Shown: piece by piece, positions 56,328 through 64,000 of the stretch
How positions within the stretch are numbered: position 1 is the first letter of the stretch
Layout of the letters: the number at the start of each line of letters is the position of its first letter
Assembly: GCF_020141465.1 (NCBI RefSeq)
Contig: NZ_JAHSPD010000001.1
Coordinates: forward strand, 1,718,374 to 1,782,373
DNA from: Roseovarius carneus
GTDB lineage: Bacteria > Pseudomonadota > Alphaproteobacteria > Rhodobacterales > Rhodobacteraceae
Reading direction: 5' to 3'
DNA length: 64,000 nucleotides
The notes under the pieces: model-generated
Database searches by the model: none
What the model was told of the DNA's origin: nothing
The model's input: only the letters and a program-made list of their open reading frames with translations
Translations under genes and position numbers: made by a program

Positions 56328-57038
56328 GTGAAGACAATGGTCATCTGCTCCGGCGGGATGGACAGCGTTGCCTTGGCGCACAAGGTCGCGGCTGAACAGA
56401 CCCTCGCGGGCCTTATCACCTTCGATTACGGACAGCGGCACGCCAAGGAAATCACCTTTGCCGCTGCTGCCGCCACGCGTCTTGGTGTGGCGCATCACGT
56501 GATAGATATCCGCACAATTGGCGCGGCGCTTACGGGCTCGGCCCTTACCGATGATATCGACGTGCCCGACGGGCATTATGCGGAAGACACGATGAAGCTG
56601 ACCATTGTGCCCAATCGCAATGCGATCATGCTGACAATCGCCTTCGGCCTTGCCGCCGCGCAAAAGGCCGATGCCGTGGCCACAGCGGTGCATGGGGGCG
56701 ATCACTTCATCTATCCCGATTGCCGCCCCGGCTTCATCGACGCGTTTGCAAAGATGCAGGCCGAGGCGCTGGACGGCTATGCCGATATCACGCTCTACAC
56801 GCCCTATGTTCACGGCTCCAAGGCCGATATTGCCTTGGATGGCGCGGCCCATGGCGCGCCCTTTGCCGAGACATGGTCCTGCTACAAGGGGGGCGACGTG
56901 CATTGCGGGCGCTGCGGCACATGTGTGGAGCGGCGCGAGGCGTTTCATATCGCGGGCCTGCCTGATCCAACCATTTACGCTGACCCGGACTTCTGGAAAG
57001 CAGCCATCGCCACCGCCGACAAAAAGGGGGCATCTTGA
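56328..57038 (+). CDS. queC: 7-cyano-7-deazaguanine synthase
   Basis: ATP-dependent enzyme that makes preQ0 from 7-carboxy-7-deazaguanine. The 236-aa protein has the PP-loop VICSGGMDSVALAHK at the N-terminus, AVHGGDHFIYPDCRPGF, and the zinc site CYKGGDVHCGRCGTC near the C-terminus. The start is GTG 56328, with AAGGA upstream. It leads a queCDEF operon; the TGA overlaps the queD start. I see no convincing preQ1 riboswitch in the 101 bases upstream. Confidence 0.97.
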   Translation: MKTMVICSGGMDSVALAHKVAAEQTLAGLITFDYGQRHAKEITFAAAAATRLGVAHHVIDIRTIGAALTGSALTDDIDVPDGHYAEDTMKLTIVPNRNAIMLTIAFGLAAAQKADAVATAVHGGDHFIYPDCRPGFIDAFAKMQAEALDGYADITLYTPYVHGSKADIALDGAAHGAPFAETWSCYKGGDVHCGRCGTCVERREAFHIAGLPDPTIYADPDFWKAAIATADKKGAS

Positions 57039-57394
57039 TGTACCGCATAACCAAGGAATTTCATTTCTCCGCCTCGCATCAGCTCTTCGGCCTCCCCGAG
57101 GAGCATCAATGCGCGCGCCTGCACGGGCATAACTATATCGTGGTGATCGAGCTGGCGTCGCCCGAGTTGAACGATCACGGGTTCATCCGGGACTACCTCG
57201 ATCTGGCGCCGCTCAAGCGGTATATCGACGACACGTTTGATCACCGGCATCTCAATGATGTGCTGGGCGATGATGGGGTGACGGCCGAGCGTATGGCCAA
57301 GCATTTCTATGATTGGTGCGCCGCCCAGTGGCCCGAAACTGCGGCGGTTAAAATAAGCGAGACACCCAAGACCTGGGCCGAATACCGGCCATGA
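57038..57394 (+). CDS. queD: 6-carboxy-5,6,7,8-tetrahydropterin synthase
   Basis: Zinc enzyme that converts dihydroneopterin triphosphate to carboxytetrahydropterin in queuosine precursor synthesis. The 118-aa protein has the zinc ligands His14, His29 and His31 ([18 protein letters not shown]) and the catalytic Cys25 in HQCARLHG, in the same spacing as E. coli QueD. ATG 57038 shares a base with the queC stop, and its stop overlaps the queE ATG. Confidence 0.96.
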   Translation: MYRITKEFHFSASHQLFGLPEEHQCARLHGHNYIVVIELASPELNDHGFIRDYLDLAPLKRYIDDTFDHRHLNDVLGDDGVTAERMAKHFYDWCAAQWPETAAVKISETPKTWAEYRP

Positions 57395-58110
57395 GCGAGG
57401 CGATCCGCGTCTCCGAGATTTTCGGCCCCACGATACAGGGCGAGGGGGCTTTGATCGGTCTGCCTACAGTATTCGTGCGCACGGGGGGCTGCGATTTTCG
57501 CTGCCTGTGGTGCGATAGCCTTCATGCGGTGGATAGTGAGTATCGCCACACATGGGCCGCGATGAGCGCAAGTGCGGTGATGGGCGAGGTGCGCCGCCTT
57601 GCGGGTGGGCCGCTGATGGTGACGCTCTCGGGCGGGAACCCCGCGATCCAGCCCTTGGGCGATTTGATCACGCTGGGCCAGGCCGAGGGCTATGGGTTTG
57701 CGATGGAAACGCAAGGATCTGTCGCGAAGGACTGGTTCGCGAATCTTGATATGCTGGTGCTCAGCCCCAAGCCGCCATCGTCGGGGATGCAGACGGATTG
57801 GGAGGCGTTTGCCGCCTGTGTGGCCGCCGCCAAGAGCGCGCAAACCGTGCTGAAAATCGTGGTGTTCGATGAGGCCGATTATGGCTATGCGCGGGACGCG
57901 GCGGCGCGGTTCCCTGATCTGGCAGTCTATTTGCAACCGGGCAACCACACACCGCCCCCGCCCGAGGATGATGACGCGGAGGTAGATCTCGCGGGGATCG
58001 AGGCGCGGATGAATTGGCTGATTGAGCGGGCGGCGCAGGATCATTGGCACAACGCGCGCATCCTGCCGCAGCTGCATGTGATGCTTTGGGGAAACAAGCG
58101 GGGCGTGTGA
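57391..58110 (+). CDS. queE: 7-carboxy-7-deazaguanine synthase (radical SAM)
   Basis: Radical SAM enzyme that contracts the pterin ring to make CDG. The 239-aa protein has a CxxxCxxC cluster motif at Cys34, Cys38 and Cys41 ([13 protein letters not shown]), preceded by [15 protein letters not shown], and [14 protein letters not shown], with the GGNP motif of the family. A loop of Pro and Asp ([12 protein letters not shown]) near residue 190 is an insertion also seen in this type. It overlaps queD by four bases; queF follows after 21. Confidence 0.95.
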   Translation: MSEAIRVSEIFGPTIQGEGALIGLPTVFVRTGGCDFRCLWCDSLHAVDSEYRHTWAAMSASAVMGEVRRLAGGPLMVTLSGGNPAIQPLGDLITLGQAEGYGFAMETQGSVAKDWFANLDMLVLSPKPPSSGMQTDWEAFAACVAAAKSAQTVLKIVVFDEADYGYARDAAARFPDLAVYLQPGNHTPPPPEDDDAEVDLAGIEARMNWLIERAAQDHWHNARILPQLHVMLWGNKRGV

Positions 58111-58131
58111 CGCCCTGACAAGGAGACGGAT

Positions 58132-58596
58132 ATGAGCGACAGTATTTACAGCGATCTCAAGCAATTGGGCACTATGACGGGCCTGCCGGATGATCCGGCA
58201 AAGGCCGAGCTGGAGCGGGTGCAAAACCCCCAAGCCGATGTGATGTATAACGTGCGGTTTGTGGCGCCTGAGTTTACCTCGCTCTGCCCCATGACGGGCC
58301 AGCCGGATTTCGCCCATCTGGTGATTGATTACGTGCCTGGCGCGTGGCTCGTGGAGAGCAAATCACTCAAGCTTTTCCTTGGGTCGTTCCGCAATCATGG
58401 CGCGTTCCACGAGGATTGCACGATCACCATCGCGCGCCGCATTGCTGATTTTACCGAGGCCAAGTGGCTGCGTATCGGCGGCTATTGGTATCCGCGCGGG
58501 GGTATTCCCATTGACGTGCATTACCAGACGGGGCCGATGCCAGAGGGCTTGTGGATTCCTGATCAGGGCGTGCCGCCTTACCGCGGGCGCGGTTAA
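58132..58596 (+). CDS. queF: NADPH-dependent preQ0 reductase
   Basis: Reduces the nitrile of preQ0 to the aminomethyl group of preQ1, which is inserted into tRNA. The 154-aa protein is the short, single-domain QueF: Cys52 in [14 protein letters not shown] forms the thioimide with the substrate, and [22 protein letters not shown] (in parts) binds NADPH. An AAGGAG site precedes the start. Its TAA is the first base pairs of the palindrome at 58594-58642. Confidence 0.97.
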   Translation: MSDSIYSDLKQLGTMTGLPDDPAKAELERVQNPQADVMYNVRFVAPEFTSLCPMTGQPDFAHLVIDYVPGAWLVESKSLKLFLGSFRNHGAFHEDCTITIARRIADFTEAKWLRIGGYWYPRGGIPIDVHYQTGPMPEGLWIPDQGVPPYRGRG

Positions 58597-58642
58597 AGCG
58601 TTTTGAATTTTCCCTGGCGCGGGAAAGGCGCAAAACGCTTTA
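58594..58642. terminator. Nested palindrome carrying both stop codons of convergent genes
   Basis: TAAAGCGTTTTG at 58594-58605 is repeated inversely as CAAAACGCTTTA at 58631-58642; inside, TTTCCC at 58609-58614 pairs with GGGAAA at 58621-58626 around TGGCGC. The outermost TAA is the queF stop and its mirror TTA is the TAA stop of the DMT gene. It should fold on both strands and end both transcripts. Confidence 0.75.
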
Positions 58643-59665
58643 GCGCGCCTCTCGCTCGGGCGCTTCTTCCAGCGGTTCAAGCACCAGTCCGGGGGTGAAG
58701 GCCGCCTCGGCGATGACTGTGTCATCGTCATTGCGCCGCGCCGCGCGTAGCTCCCGCAGACCGACATAAAGGCCTGAGCCGATGATCAGCGTCATGCCAA
58801 TCCCTGTCTCCAGCGGCGGCACCTCGTCAAACAAAAGCCACGCGATGAGAACTGCGATGGGCAGGTAGGTATAGTCAAACGGCGCGATCAGCGAGGCGTT
58901 TGCGACCTGATAGGCGCGGCTGAGAAGCATCCAGCCCACCATGCCAGCCCCGCCCAGAAGCAGGAGCTTGGGCCAGTCCTGCGCCGTCTCTGGCGGGACG
59001 TCCATGCGCAGGTGGTGAAACTCGGGGCCCAGCGGCACAAACGAACTGACCAGCCAGCCCAACGGCAGGATCATCAACCCCATGAAGGTGATGGTTTGAA
59101 AGCCGGTGGTAAGAGTCGTATCCCGCTCGCCGATCTGGCGGGCGATGATCTGGCTGATCGCGTAGGTCAGCGCGCAGATCAGCGGCAGCACCGCGATCCA
59201 TTCAAACTGCGCGGGGTTCATGGCGATGATCACCCCGATAAAGCCGACGATCAGCGCGATGATCCGGTGGATGCCGATCGTCTCACGTAGGACCAATGCG
59301 GCGAGAAGGGCGGTCATGAGGGGCGCGGAGAAAAAGATCGTCGTGACCTCAGCCAGCCCCATAAATGGAAACGCCGCATAGAACAGCGCGAACCCCACGG
59401 CAAGCAGGGCCGCACGGGCCAGATGCAGTGGCCAGAATGGGGTGAGAAGGCGGTGCGGACCGCCCAAGTAGAGCATGATGGGCATCAAAAGCGCAATCGT
59501 CACGATCGTGCGCACGAAGATCAGGTTCCAGACCGGGTGCACATCGACGAGGGTTTTGACCAACACGTCTTGGATCACAAACAGGGCCATACCCGCTTCG
59601 GCGCACAAGATGCCATGCACGGCGCGCGACTGCGGGGCGACGGTATGGGGGGAGGTCGTGGTCAT
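58640..59665 (-). CDS. DMT-superfamily (EamA) transporter
   Basis: Inner-membrane protein of 341 aa with about ten membrane segments in two EamA repeats: from FVIQDVLVKTLVDVHPVWNL and RTIVTIALLMPIML in the first, and the second ending in LPIAVLIAWLLFDEVPPLE with the typical GxxLI-GS segment. Such carriers export metabolites, but the substrate is not known. It faces queF with shared palindromic stop codons. Composition is like the bulk of the window. Confidence 0.88.
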   Translation of the reverse strand: MTTTSPHTVAPQSRAVHGILCAEAGMALFVIQDVLVKTLVDVHPVWNLIFVRTIVTIALLMPIMLYLGGPHRLLTPFWPLHLARAALLAVGFALFYAAFPFMGLAEVTTIFFSAPLMTALLAALVLRETIGIHRIIALIVGFIGVIIAMNPAQFEWIAVLPLICALTYAISQIIARQIGERDTTLTTGFQTITFMGLMILPLGWLVSSFVPLGPEFHHLRMDVPPETAQDWPKLLLLGGAGMVGWMLLSRAYQVANASLIAPFDYTYLPIAVLIAWLLFDEVPPLETGIGMTLIIGSGLYVGLRELRAARRNDDDTVIAEAAFTPGLVLEPLEEAPEREAR

Positions 59666-59787
59666 GCCCTAAGGCTTGGCATCCGGGCCGTGGGCGGGTC
59701 GCGCTTGTTTGCGACGCGGTGTCGTTTTTGGGGGGTGGGGGGTAAGAAATAGCAGCGGCGAGGCCAAATTGACGCCCAGCACTTCGA

Positions 59788-60630
59788 TCAAATGCCGAAG
59801 GGAACACCGCCTGTTACAGGGAGATTCATACCAGTGACGTAATTTGCTTGCGGCCCAGCAAGATAAGCCACTGCGTTGGCAACATCTTCCGGTAGTCCCG
59901 CATCTCTCAACGCCACATTCGCATATCGCTCTTTTTTTATCTTGGCGATTGATATTCTCCGCTCATTTGCCAATCGCTTGTTTGCAGCGGTATGCATGTC
60001 CGTAGCAATGTAGCCGGGGCAGACGGTGTTGCACAAAATACCGTCGGGGCCAAACTCTGCGGCAAGTGTTTTGGAAAATCCGACCAACCCATGCTTCATG
60101 GTCGTGTATGCTCCAAAGCCCGGCTCGGCTCCAAGGCTGCCCGTCGATCCAATATTGATAATCCGCCCACCACCAATCTCACGCATCTGCGGTATCACCG
60201 CTTGCGAGAGCATCATGGGCCCCAAAAGGTTCACATTAAAGCTCGTGCTCCACTGTTCAGGTGTTGTTGACAAAAAGTTGTCCGAACCGGCCAGCGAGCC
60301 CGCATTATTGACGAGAATATCTATCCGCCCAAATTGCGAGAGCGTTTGCTCTATCCCTGTCTCAATGTCTCTGGCGTTCGTCACATCCAAAATCAAAGAT
60401 TTCGCCGTTCCGTTAGCGCCTTCAATCTCGGCAACGATGCTGTCTAACAGTTCGGCACGCGGCATTAAGTTACCGTCAACATCCATATGACCGTCAATGT
60501 CCGTGACAACGACGGCTGCACCGTCTTGCGCAAGCCGTCGAGCAATTGCGCGCCCAATACCATGTGGTGCCGATGCCCCAGTGACTAACGCGACTTTACC
60601 TTCAAGTGGATACATAGCCGTGTCTCTCAT
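59788..60630 (-). CDS. SDR family oxidoreductase, low-GC, probably acquired
   Basis: A classical SDR of 275-280 aa. The cofactor motif is TGASAPHGIGRA, with an insertion compared with the usual TGxxxGIG; DILVNNAGS follows, then the active site Ser, Tyr and Lys in GSTGSLGAEPGFGAYTTMKHG (in parts). Start is ATG 60630 or 60615, with no strong ribosome-binding site. GC content is low: 59881-59940 has 27 of 60 and 60301-60360 has 28 of 60. It stands between the DMT gene and acs with an AT-rich upstream region, so recent transfer is likely. Substrate unknown. Confidence 0.82.
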   Translation of the reverse strand: MRDTAMYPLEGKVALVTGASAPHGIGRAIARRLAQDGAAVVVTDIDGHMDVDGNLMPRAELLDSIVAEIEGANGTAKSLILDVTNARDIETGIEQTLSQFGRIDILVNNAGSLAGSDNFLSTTPEQWSTSFNVNLLGPMMLSQAVIPQMREIGGGRIINIGSTGSLGAEPGFGAYTTMKHGLVGFSKTLAAEFGPDGILCNTVCPGYIATDMHTAANKRLANERRISIAKIKKERYANVALRDAGLPEDVANAVAYLAGPQANYVTGMNLPVTGGVPFGI

Positions 60631-60931
60631 AAGGAAATCTATTCAAGCAAGAGCTACATGAATTCCCAAAGGTATCAAGGTGGCTAGGGTCTCATTACGA
60701 AATAGTAAAATGCCGCAAGCTAAAATTTTATAGCCGCGCAACAAGAGTTTTTTGGACATCTGTCTTCAGCGACTTTCTCCACCACCAAAAACTCCTTACA
60801 AAGACCCAGCGATTGTCGAAGGGTTTCGCCTCTCTTCAGGTAGTGAGCGTCCATGCCTTACCGTGCATCCGTCAAAAAGGCCCCGCACTACAGGGCCTTT
60901 TCGCAATCACCTTAGACTCGAAAGCCTCCTA
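60631..60931. other. AT-rich intergenic region between acs and the SDR gene
   Basis: 301 bases with no gene I can support. It has the likely promoter of the SDR gene and, near acs, the terminator at 60874-60901. Composition is as AT-rich as the SDR gene, consistent with one acquired block. No insertion sequence ends or direct repeats were found by eye. Confidence 0.45.
60874..60901 (-). terminator. Rho-independent terminator of acs
   Basis: AAAAGGCCC at 60875-60883 pairs with GGGCCTTTT at 60893-60901. In the minus-strand direction the stem is followed by a run of five T, 31 bases past the acs stop. Confidence 0.8.
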
Positions 60932-62878
60932 TCAACCCCGGTTCATCCGGTTCTCAATGAGATCCTCCACAACTGCAGGCTCGGCCAGCGTTGAGATATC
61001 GCCCAATGCGCCGAAGTCATCCTCGGCGATTTTGCGCAGGATGCGGCGCATGATTTTGCCGGAGCGTGTTTTCGGCAGGCCCGGCGCCCATTGGATGAGG
61101 TCGGGCTTGGCGATGGGGCCGATCTCGGTGCGGACCCATTTCTCAAGCTCTTTGCGCAGCTCGTCTGTGGCCTCCACCCCGTTCATCAAGGTGACATAGG
61201 CGTAGATGCCTTGGCCCTTTATATCGTGCGGATAGCCGACCACGGCGGCCTCGGCTACGTTTGCGTGGGCCACCAGGGCGGATTCCACCTCCGCCGTGCC
61301 CATGCGGTGGCCGGAGACGTTGATCACGTCATCGACGCGGCCCGTGATCCAGTAATAGCCATCCGCATCGCGGCGGCAGCCATCACCGGTGAAGTAATAG
61401 CCTTTGTAATCCGAGAAATATGTCTTTTCGAAGCGCTCATGGTCGCCGTAGACGGTGCGCATCTGGCCGGGCCAGCTGCCCTTCATGCACAGAACGCCTT
61501 CGGCCACGGTCTCGTGGATTTCTTCGCCCGAGGTAGGGTCAAGGATCACAGGCTCCACCCCGAAGAAGGGCCGTGTGCAGGAGCCAGGCTTGGTCGCTGT
61601 GGCGCCGGGCAGGGGGGTCATCAGGTGCCCGCCTGTTTCGGTTTGCCACCACGTGTCGACGATGGGGCATTTGCCCTTGCCCACGACGTCGTTGTACCAG
61701 CTCCACGCCTCGGGGTTGATCGGCTCGCCCACGGTGCCCAGCAGTTTGAGCGCGCTGAGATCACAGCTCTCGACGAAGCTGTTGCCCTGACCCATCAGCG
61801 CGCGCAGGGCGGTGGGGGCGGTGTAGAACTGATTGACGCTGTGCTTTTCGCAGACTTGCCAGAAGCGCGAGGCATCGGGATAGGTCGGCACGCCCTCGAA
61901 CATGACCGTGGTCGCGCCATTGGCCAAGGGTCCGTAGACAATATAGCTGTGGCCGGTGACCCAGCCGACATCGGCGGTGCACCAGTAGACATCGCCCTCG
62001 TGGTAGTCGAACACCAGCTCATGGGTCATTGACGCATAGACAAGATAGCCGCCGGAGGTGTGGACGACGCCTTTGGGTTGGCCCGTGCTGCCGGAAGTAT
62101 AGAGGATGAAGAGCGGGTCTTCGGCGTTCATCTCCTCGGGGGGGCATTCGGGGCTGGCCGCCGCCATAAGGGCGGTGCAATCGTGATCATGCTCGGTCCA
62201 TGTGATCTGACCGCCTGTGCGTTTGACGACTAGGCATTGCACCCGGTCGTCGGTATGCAAAAGCGCCTGATCGGTATTGGATTTGAGCGCCGTCTTGCGC
62301 CCGCCGCGTGGGGCCTCATCGGCGGTGATCACCACCTTGGCGCCGCACCCGTTGATCCGCGCGCCCAGAGCATCGGGCGAGAAGCCTGCAAAGACGATGG
62401 AGTGGATCGCGCCGATCCGCGCGCAGGCGAGCATGGCATAGGCCGCTTCAGGGATCATGGGCAGGTAGAGGACAACGCGGTCACCCTTGCCCACGCCCAG
62501 ATCCTTGAGGACATTGGCCATGCGACAGGTCTGATCGTGCAATTCCTGATAGGTGATGTGCTGGGCGGGCGTTTCTGGATCGTCTGCCTCCCAGATGATC
62601 GCGGTCTGACCCGCGCGCGTGGCAAGGTGGCGGTCGATGCAATTGGCCGAGACATTCAGCGTGCCATCCGCAAACCAGTTGATGCCGACAGTGCCCAAAT
62701 CAAACGATACATCGCGGACCTTGGTGAAGGGCGTCATCCAGTCGATGCGCTTGCCATGCTCGGCCCAGAACGTATCGGGGTCTTTGATGGAGGCTGCATA
62801 CATTGCGTCATATCTGGCGGCGTCGATATGGGCCTTGGCGGCGAAATCGGCGGATGGCGGATAGGTTGTATCGGACAT
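60932..62878 (-). CDS. acs: Acetyl-CoA synthetase
   Basis: AMP-forming ligase that activates acetate to acetyl-CoA. The 648-aa protein has the ACAS N region ([20 protein letters not shown]), the phosphate loop [18 protein letters not shown] near residue 260, [19 protein letters not shown] near 415, [19 protein letters not shown] near 500 and the acetylatable Lys in [14 protein letters not shown] near 605. AAGGTCCG precedes ATG 62878. It differs from PrpE in the active-site tunnel segment (VVGWVTGH-type). It is downstream of the liv ABC genes on the same strand, separated by 132 bases. Confidence 0.95.
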   Translation of the reverse strand: MSDTTYPPSADFAAKAHIDAARYDAMYAASIKDPDTFWAEHGKRIDWMTPFTKVRDVSFDLGTVGINWFADGTLNVSANCIDRHLATRAGQTAIIWEADDPETPAQHITYQELHDQTCRMANVLKDLGVGKGDRVVLYLPMIPEAAYAMLACARIGAIHSIVFAGFSPDALGARINGCGAKVVITADEAPRGGRKTALKSNTDQALLHTDDRVQCLVVKRTGGQITWTEHDHDCTALMAAASPECPPEEMNAEDPLFILYTSGSTGQPKGVVHTSGGYLVYASMTHELVFDYHEGDVYWCTADVGWVTGHSYIVYGPLANGATTVMFEGVPTYPDASRFWQVCEKHSVNQFYTAPTALRALMGQGNSFVESCDLSALKLLGTVGEPINPEAWSWYNDVVGKGKCPIVDTWWQTETGGHLMTPLPGATATKPGSCTRPFFGVEPVILDPTSGEEIHETVAEGVLCMKGSWPGQMRTVYGDHERFEKTYFSDYKGYYFTGDGCRRDADGYYWITGRVDDVINVSGHRMGTAEVESALVAHANVAEAAVVGYPHDIKGQGIYAYVTLMNGVEATDELRKELEKWVRTEIGPIAKPDLIQWAPGLPKTRSGKIMRRILRKIAEDDFGALGDISTLAEPAVVEDLIENRMNRG

Positions 62879-63010
62879 ATCGGACCTTTGTCTTTTAGAG
62901 CACATGTCTTTTAAATCGCGGTGTCCGGGCGGGGTCACGCGTTGGCGGTGGGTCCCGGCCCAGATGGAAGGGGCCCACCCGAAGGCAGGCCGTTATACGT
63001 GATGTCGAGC

Positions 63011-63766
63011 TTAGATCGCCAAGTATTCGGCGCGCAGCTCTTCGTTTTCGAGCACCTCTGTGGCGGTGCCGTCAAACACGATCCCGCCCGTGTCGAGGAT
63101 GATTGCGCGATCGGCCAGTTGCAAGGCGCGCACTGCGTTTTGCTCCACGAGGATTGTCGTGATGCCTTGTTCCTTGATCACCCGGAGGGTCTTTTCGATC
63201 TCGTCCACGATCACGGGCGCAAGGCCCTCGTAAGGCTCGTCCAGCAGCAGCACCTTGATATCGCGGGCCAGCGCGCGGGCCAGTGCGAGCATCTGTTGCT
63301 CACCGCCCGACAGGGTGACGCCATCTTGCTTGCGGCGCTCCTTGAGGCGGGGAAAGAGGTCGTAGATGCGGTCCAGCGACCAGCCGATGGGCGGCGCGAT
63401 CTGGGCCAATTGCAGATTCTCCTCGACGGTGAGGCCGGGGATGATGCGGCGATCTTCTGGCACGAGGCCGATCCCGGCGGTCGAGGCCTCGTGGCTTTTC
63501 ATCTTGTGAAGCGGCTGGTGATCCAGCCAGATTTCGCCATGGTTCAGCTGTGGGTCATCCATCCGCGCGATGGCACGCAGGGTGGTTGTCTTGCCGGCGC
63601 CGTTGCGGCCCAGAAGGGCGAGGATCTCGCCCTCATGCACATTAAAGCTGATGCCTTGAACGATGTAGCTTTCGCCGTAATAGGCCTGCATGTCCCAGAC
63701 CGACAGGAAGGCGGGGGCTGTGGCGGCCTGATTGGCGTTCTTCGAGAAGTCGGGTTTGACGTTCAT
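63011..63766 (-). CDS. livF: Branched-chain amino acid ABC transporter, ATPase LivF
   Basis: Cytosolic ATPase of a Liv/HAAT-type importer. The 251-aa protein has Walker A LLGRNGAGKTTTLRAI near residue 52, the Q-loop GLVPEDRRIIPGLTVEENL, the signature LSGGEQQMLALARAL near 150 and Walker B VLLLDEPYEGLAP near 172. The order LivG-LivF and the PEDRRIIPGLTVEENL segment mark it as LivF. An N-terminal extension of about 20 residues precedes the ABC core. The livG end lies 90 bases upstream. Confidence 0.93.
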   Translation of the reverse strand: MNVKPDFSKNANQAATAPAFLSVWDMQAYYGESYIVQGISFNVHEGEILALLGRNGAGKTTTLRAIARMDDPQLNHGEIWLDHQPLHKMKSHEASTAGIGLVPEDRRIIPGLTVEENLQLAQIAPPIGWSLDRIYDLFPRLKERRKQDGVTLSGGEQQMLALARALARDIKVLLLDEPYEGLAPVIVDEIEKTLRVIKEQGITTILVEQNAVRALQLADRAIILDTGGIVFDGTATEVLENEELRAEYLAI

Positions 63767-63856
63767 TTTATGTGTCTCCCGGTCCGGGCTTGATCCGGAC
63801 CCTCATGGTTGGCCGCGAGGCCCCGGCGCATTGGCCGGGGCGCGGGTATATCTGGA

Positions 63857-64000
63857 TCAGACGCTTTCGCCCAAATAGGCTTCGCGCACTTTGGGGTGGC
63901 CTTTGATGTTCTCCGGCGTGTCCTCGACCAATGGGCTGCCTTGGGCCAGCACGGTGATCCGCTCGGCCAAGGAGAACACAACATGCATGTCATGCTCAAT
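63857..64000 (-). CDS. livG: ABC transporter ATPase LivG, 3' part only
   Basis: Last 47 residues of the second Liv ATPase; the rest lies beyond the window. The visible sequence IEHDMHVVFSLAERITVLAQG and the ending NIKGHPKVREAYLGES are the conserved H-loop and C-terminus of LivG. The frame is read directly from the sequence on the minus strand, and the stop is TGA at 63857-63859. Confidence 0.88.
   Translation of the reverse strand: MEHDMHVVFSLAERITVLAQGSPLVEDTPENIKGHPKVREAYLGESV

Overview
The window reads as a chromosomal segment of a high-GC alphaproteobacterium of the Rhodobacterales, most likely the Roseobacter group. The evidence is the gene content and order: NDUFA12-type complex I subunit, an MlaD-like protein, a DUF2155 protein, aat, accC and accB in a row; lysC next to ptsP; clpP followed by clpX; a DmdC-type long acyl-CoA dehydrogenase with MerR regulators; a two-domain malic enzyme; and both prpE and acs. 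No rRNA, tRNA, insertion sequence, prophage or CRISPR array was found. Genes are tightly packed, with many ATGA overlaps inside operons. The genus cannot be named from the sequence alone.

Layout. 1-13.6 kb: 3' part of folA, an esterase, a small membrane protein, glyA divergent from nadK, a CsbD-like protein, prpE and maeB, upp, a secreted SPOR protein, a membrane protein resembling an inactivated M48 peptidase, and an acyl-CoA ligase. 13.7-22 kb: a sulfotransferase and a beta-oxidation operon on the minus strand (two MerR regulators, acyl-CoA dehydrogenase, small protein, glutathione transferase, thiolase, an AT-rich orphan gene, multifunctional FadJ). 22-29.4 kb: two hotdog thioesterases and a MATE exporter facing a DUF952-pyrD-BT1 transporter operon, then a two-domain methyltransferase and an SRAP protein. 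29.4-38 kb: an mtnP-lysE-apt purine salvage operon, a SulP transporter, an auxin-efflux-type carrier, a flavin reductase, a GNAT, an EcsC-like protein, an unusually long beta-hydroxyacid dehydrogenase and a cupin. 38-43.8 kb: ptsP, lysC, an ACT protein, an SDR, DUF1178 and a Nudix protein. 43.8-49.3 kb: modABC, a lone ferric-type ABC permease, and an AT-richer stretch with an orphan P-loop gene. 49.3-55.2 kb: clpP, clpX, NDUFA12, mlaD, DUF2155, aat, accC, accB. 55.4-64 kb: an SDR, the queCDEF queuosine-precursor operon, a DMT transporter, a low-GC SDR, acs, livF and the 3' end of livG.

Functionally the window is mostly housekeeping and carbon metabolism: C1 and NADP supply (folA, glyA, nadK), acyl-CoA activation and beta-oxidation (prpE, acs, acyl-CoA ligase, fad operon, thioesterases), nucleotide salvage (upp, apt, mtnP, pyrD), fatty acid synthesis (accBC), proteolysis (clpPX) and tRNA modification (queCDEF).

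The clearest departures from ordinary gene content are three genes with distinctly lower GC than their neighbours: an unknown gene spliced tightly between thiolase and fadJ, a stand-alone P-loop protein in an AT-richer stretch upstream of clpP, and a short-chain dehydrogenase between the DMT transporter and acs. I found no convincing complete new defence or mobile system. The orphan genes, the pyrD-BT1 coupling, the pseudo-peptidase and several exact palindromes are the best leads.
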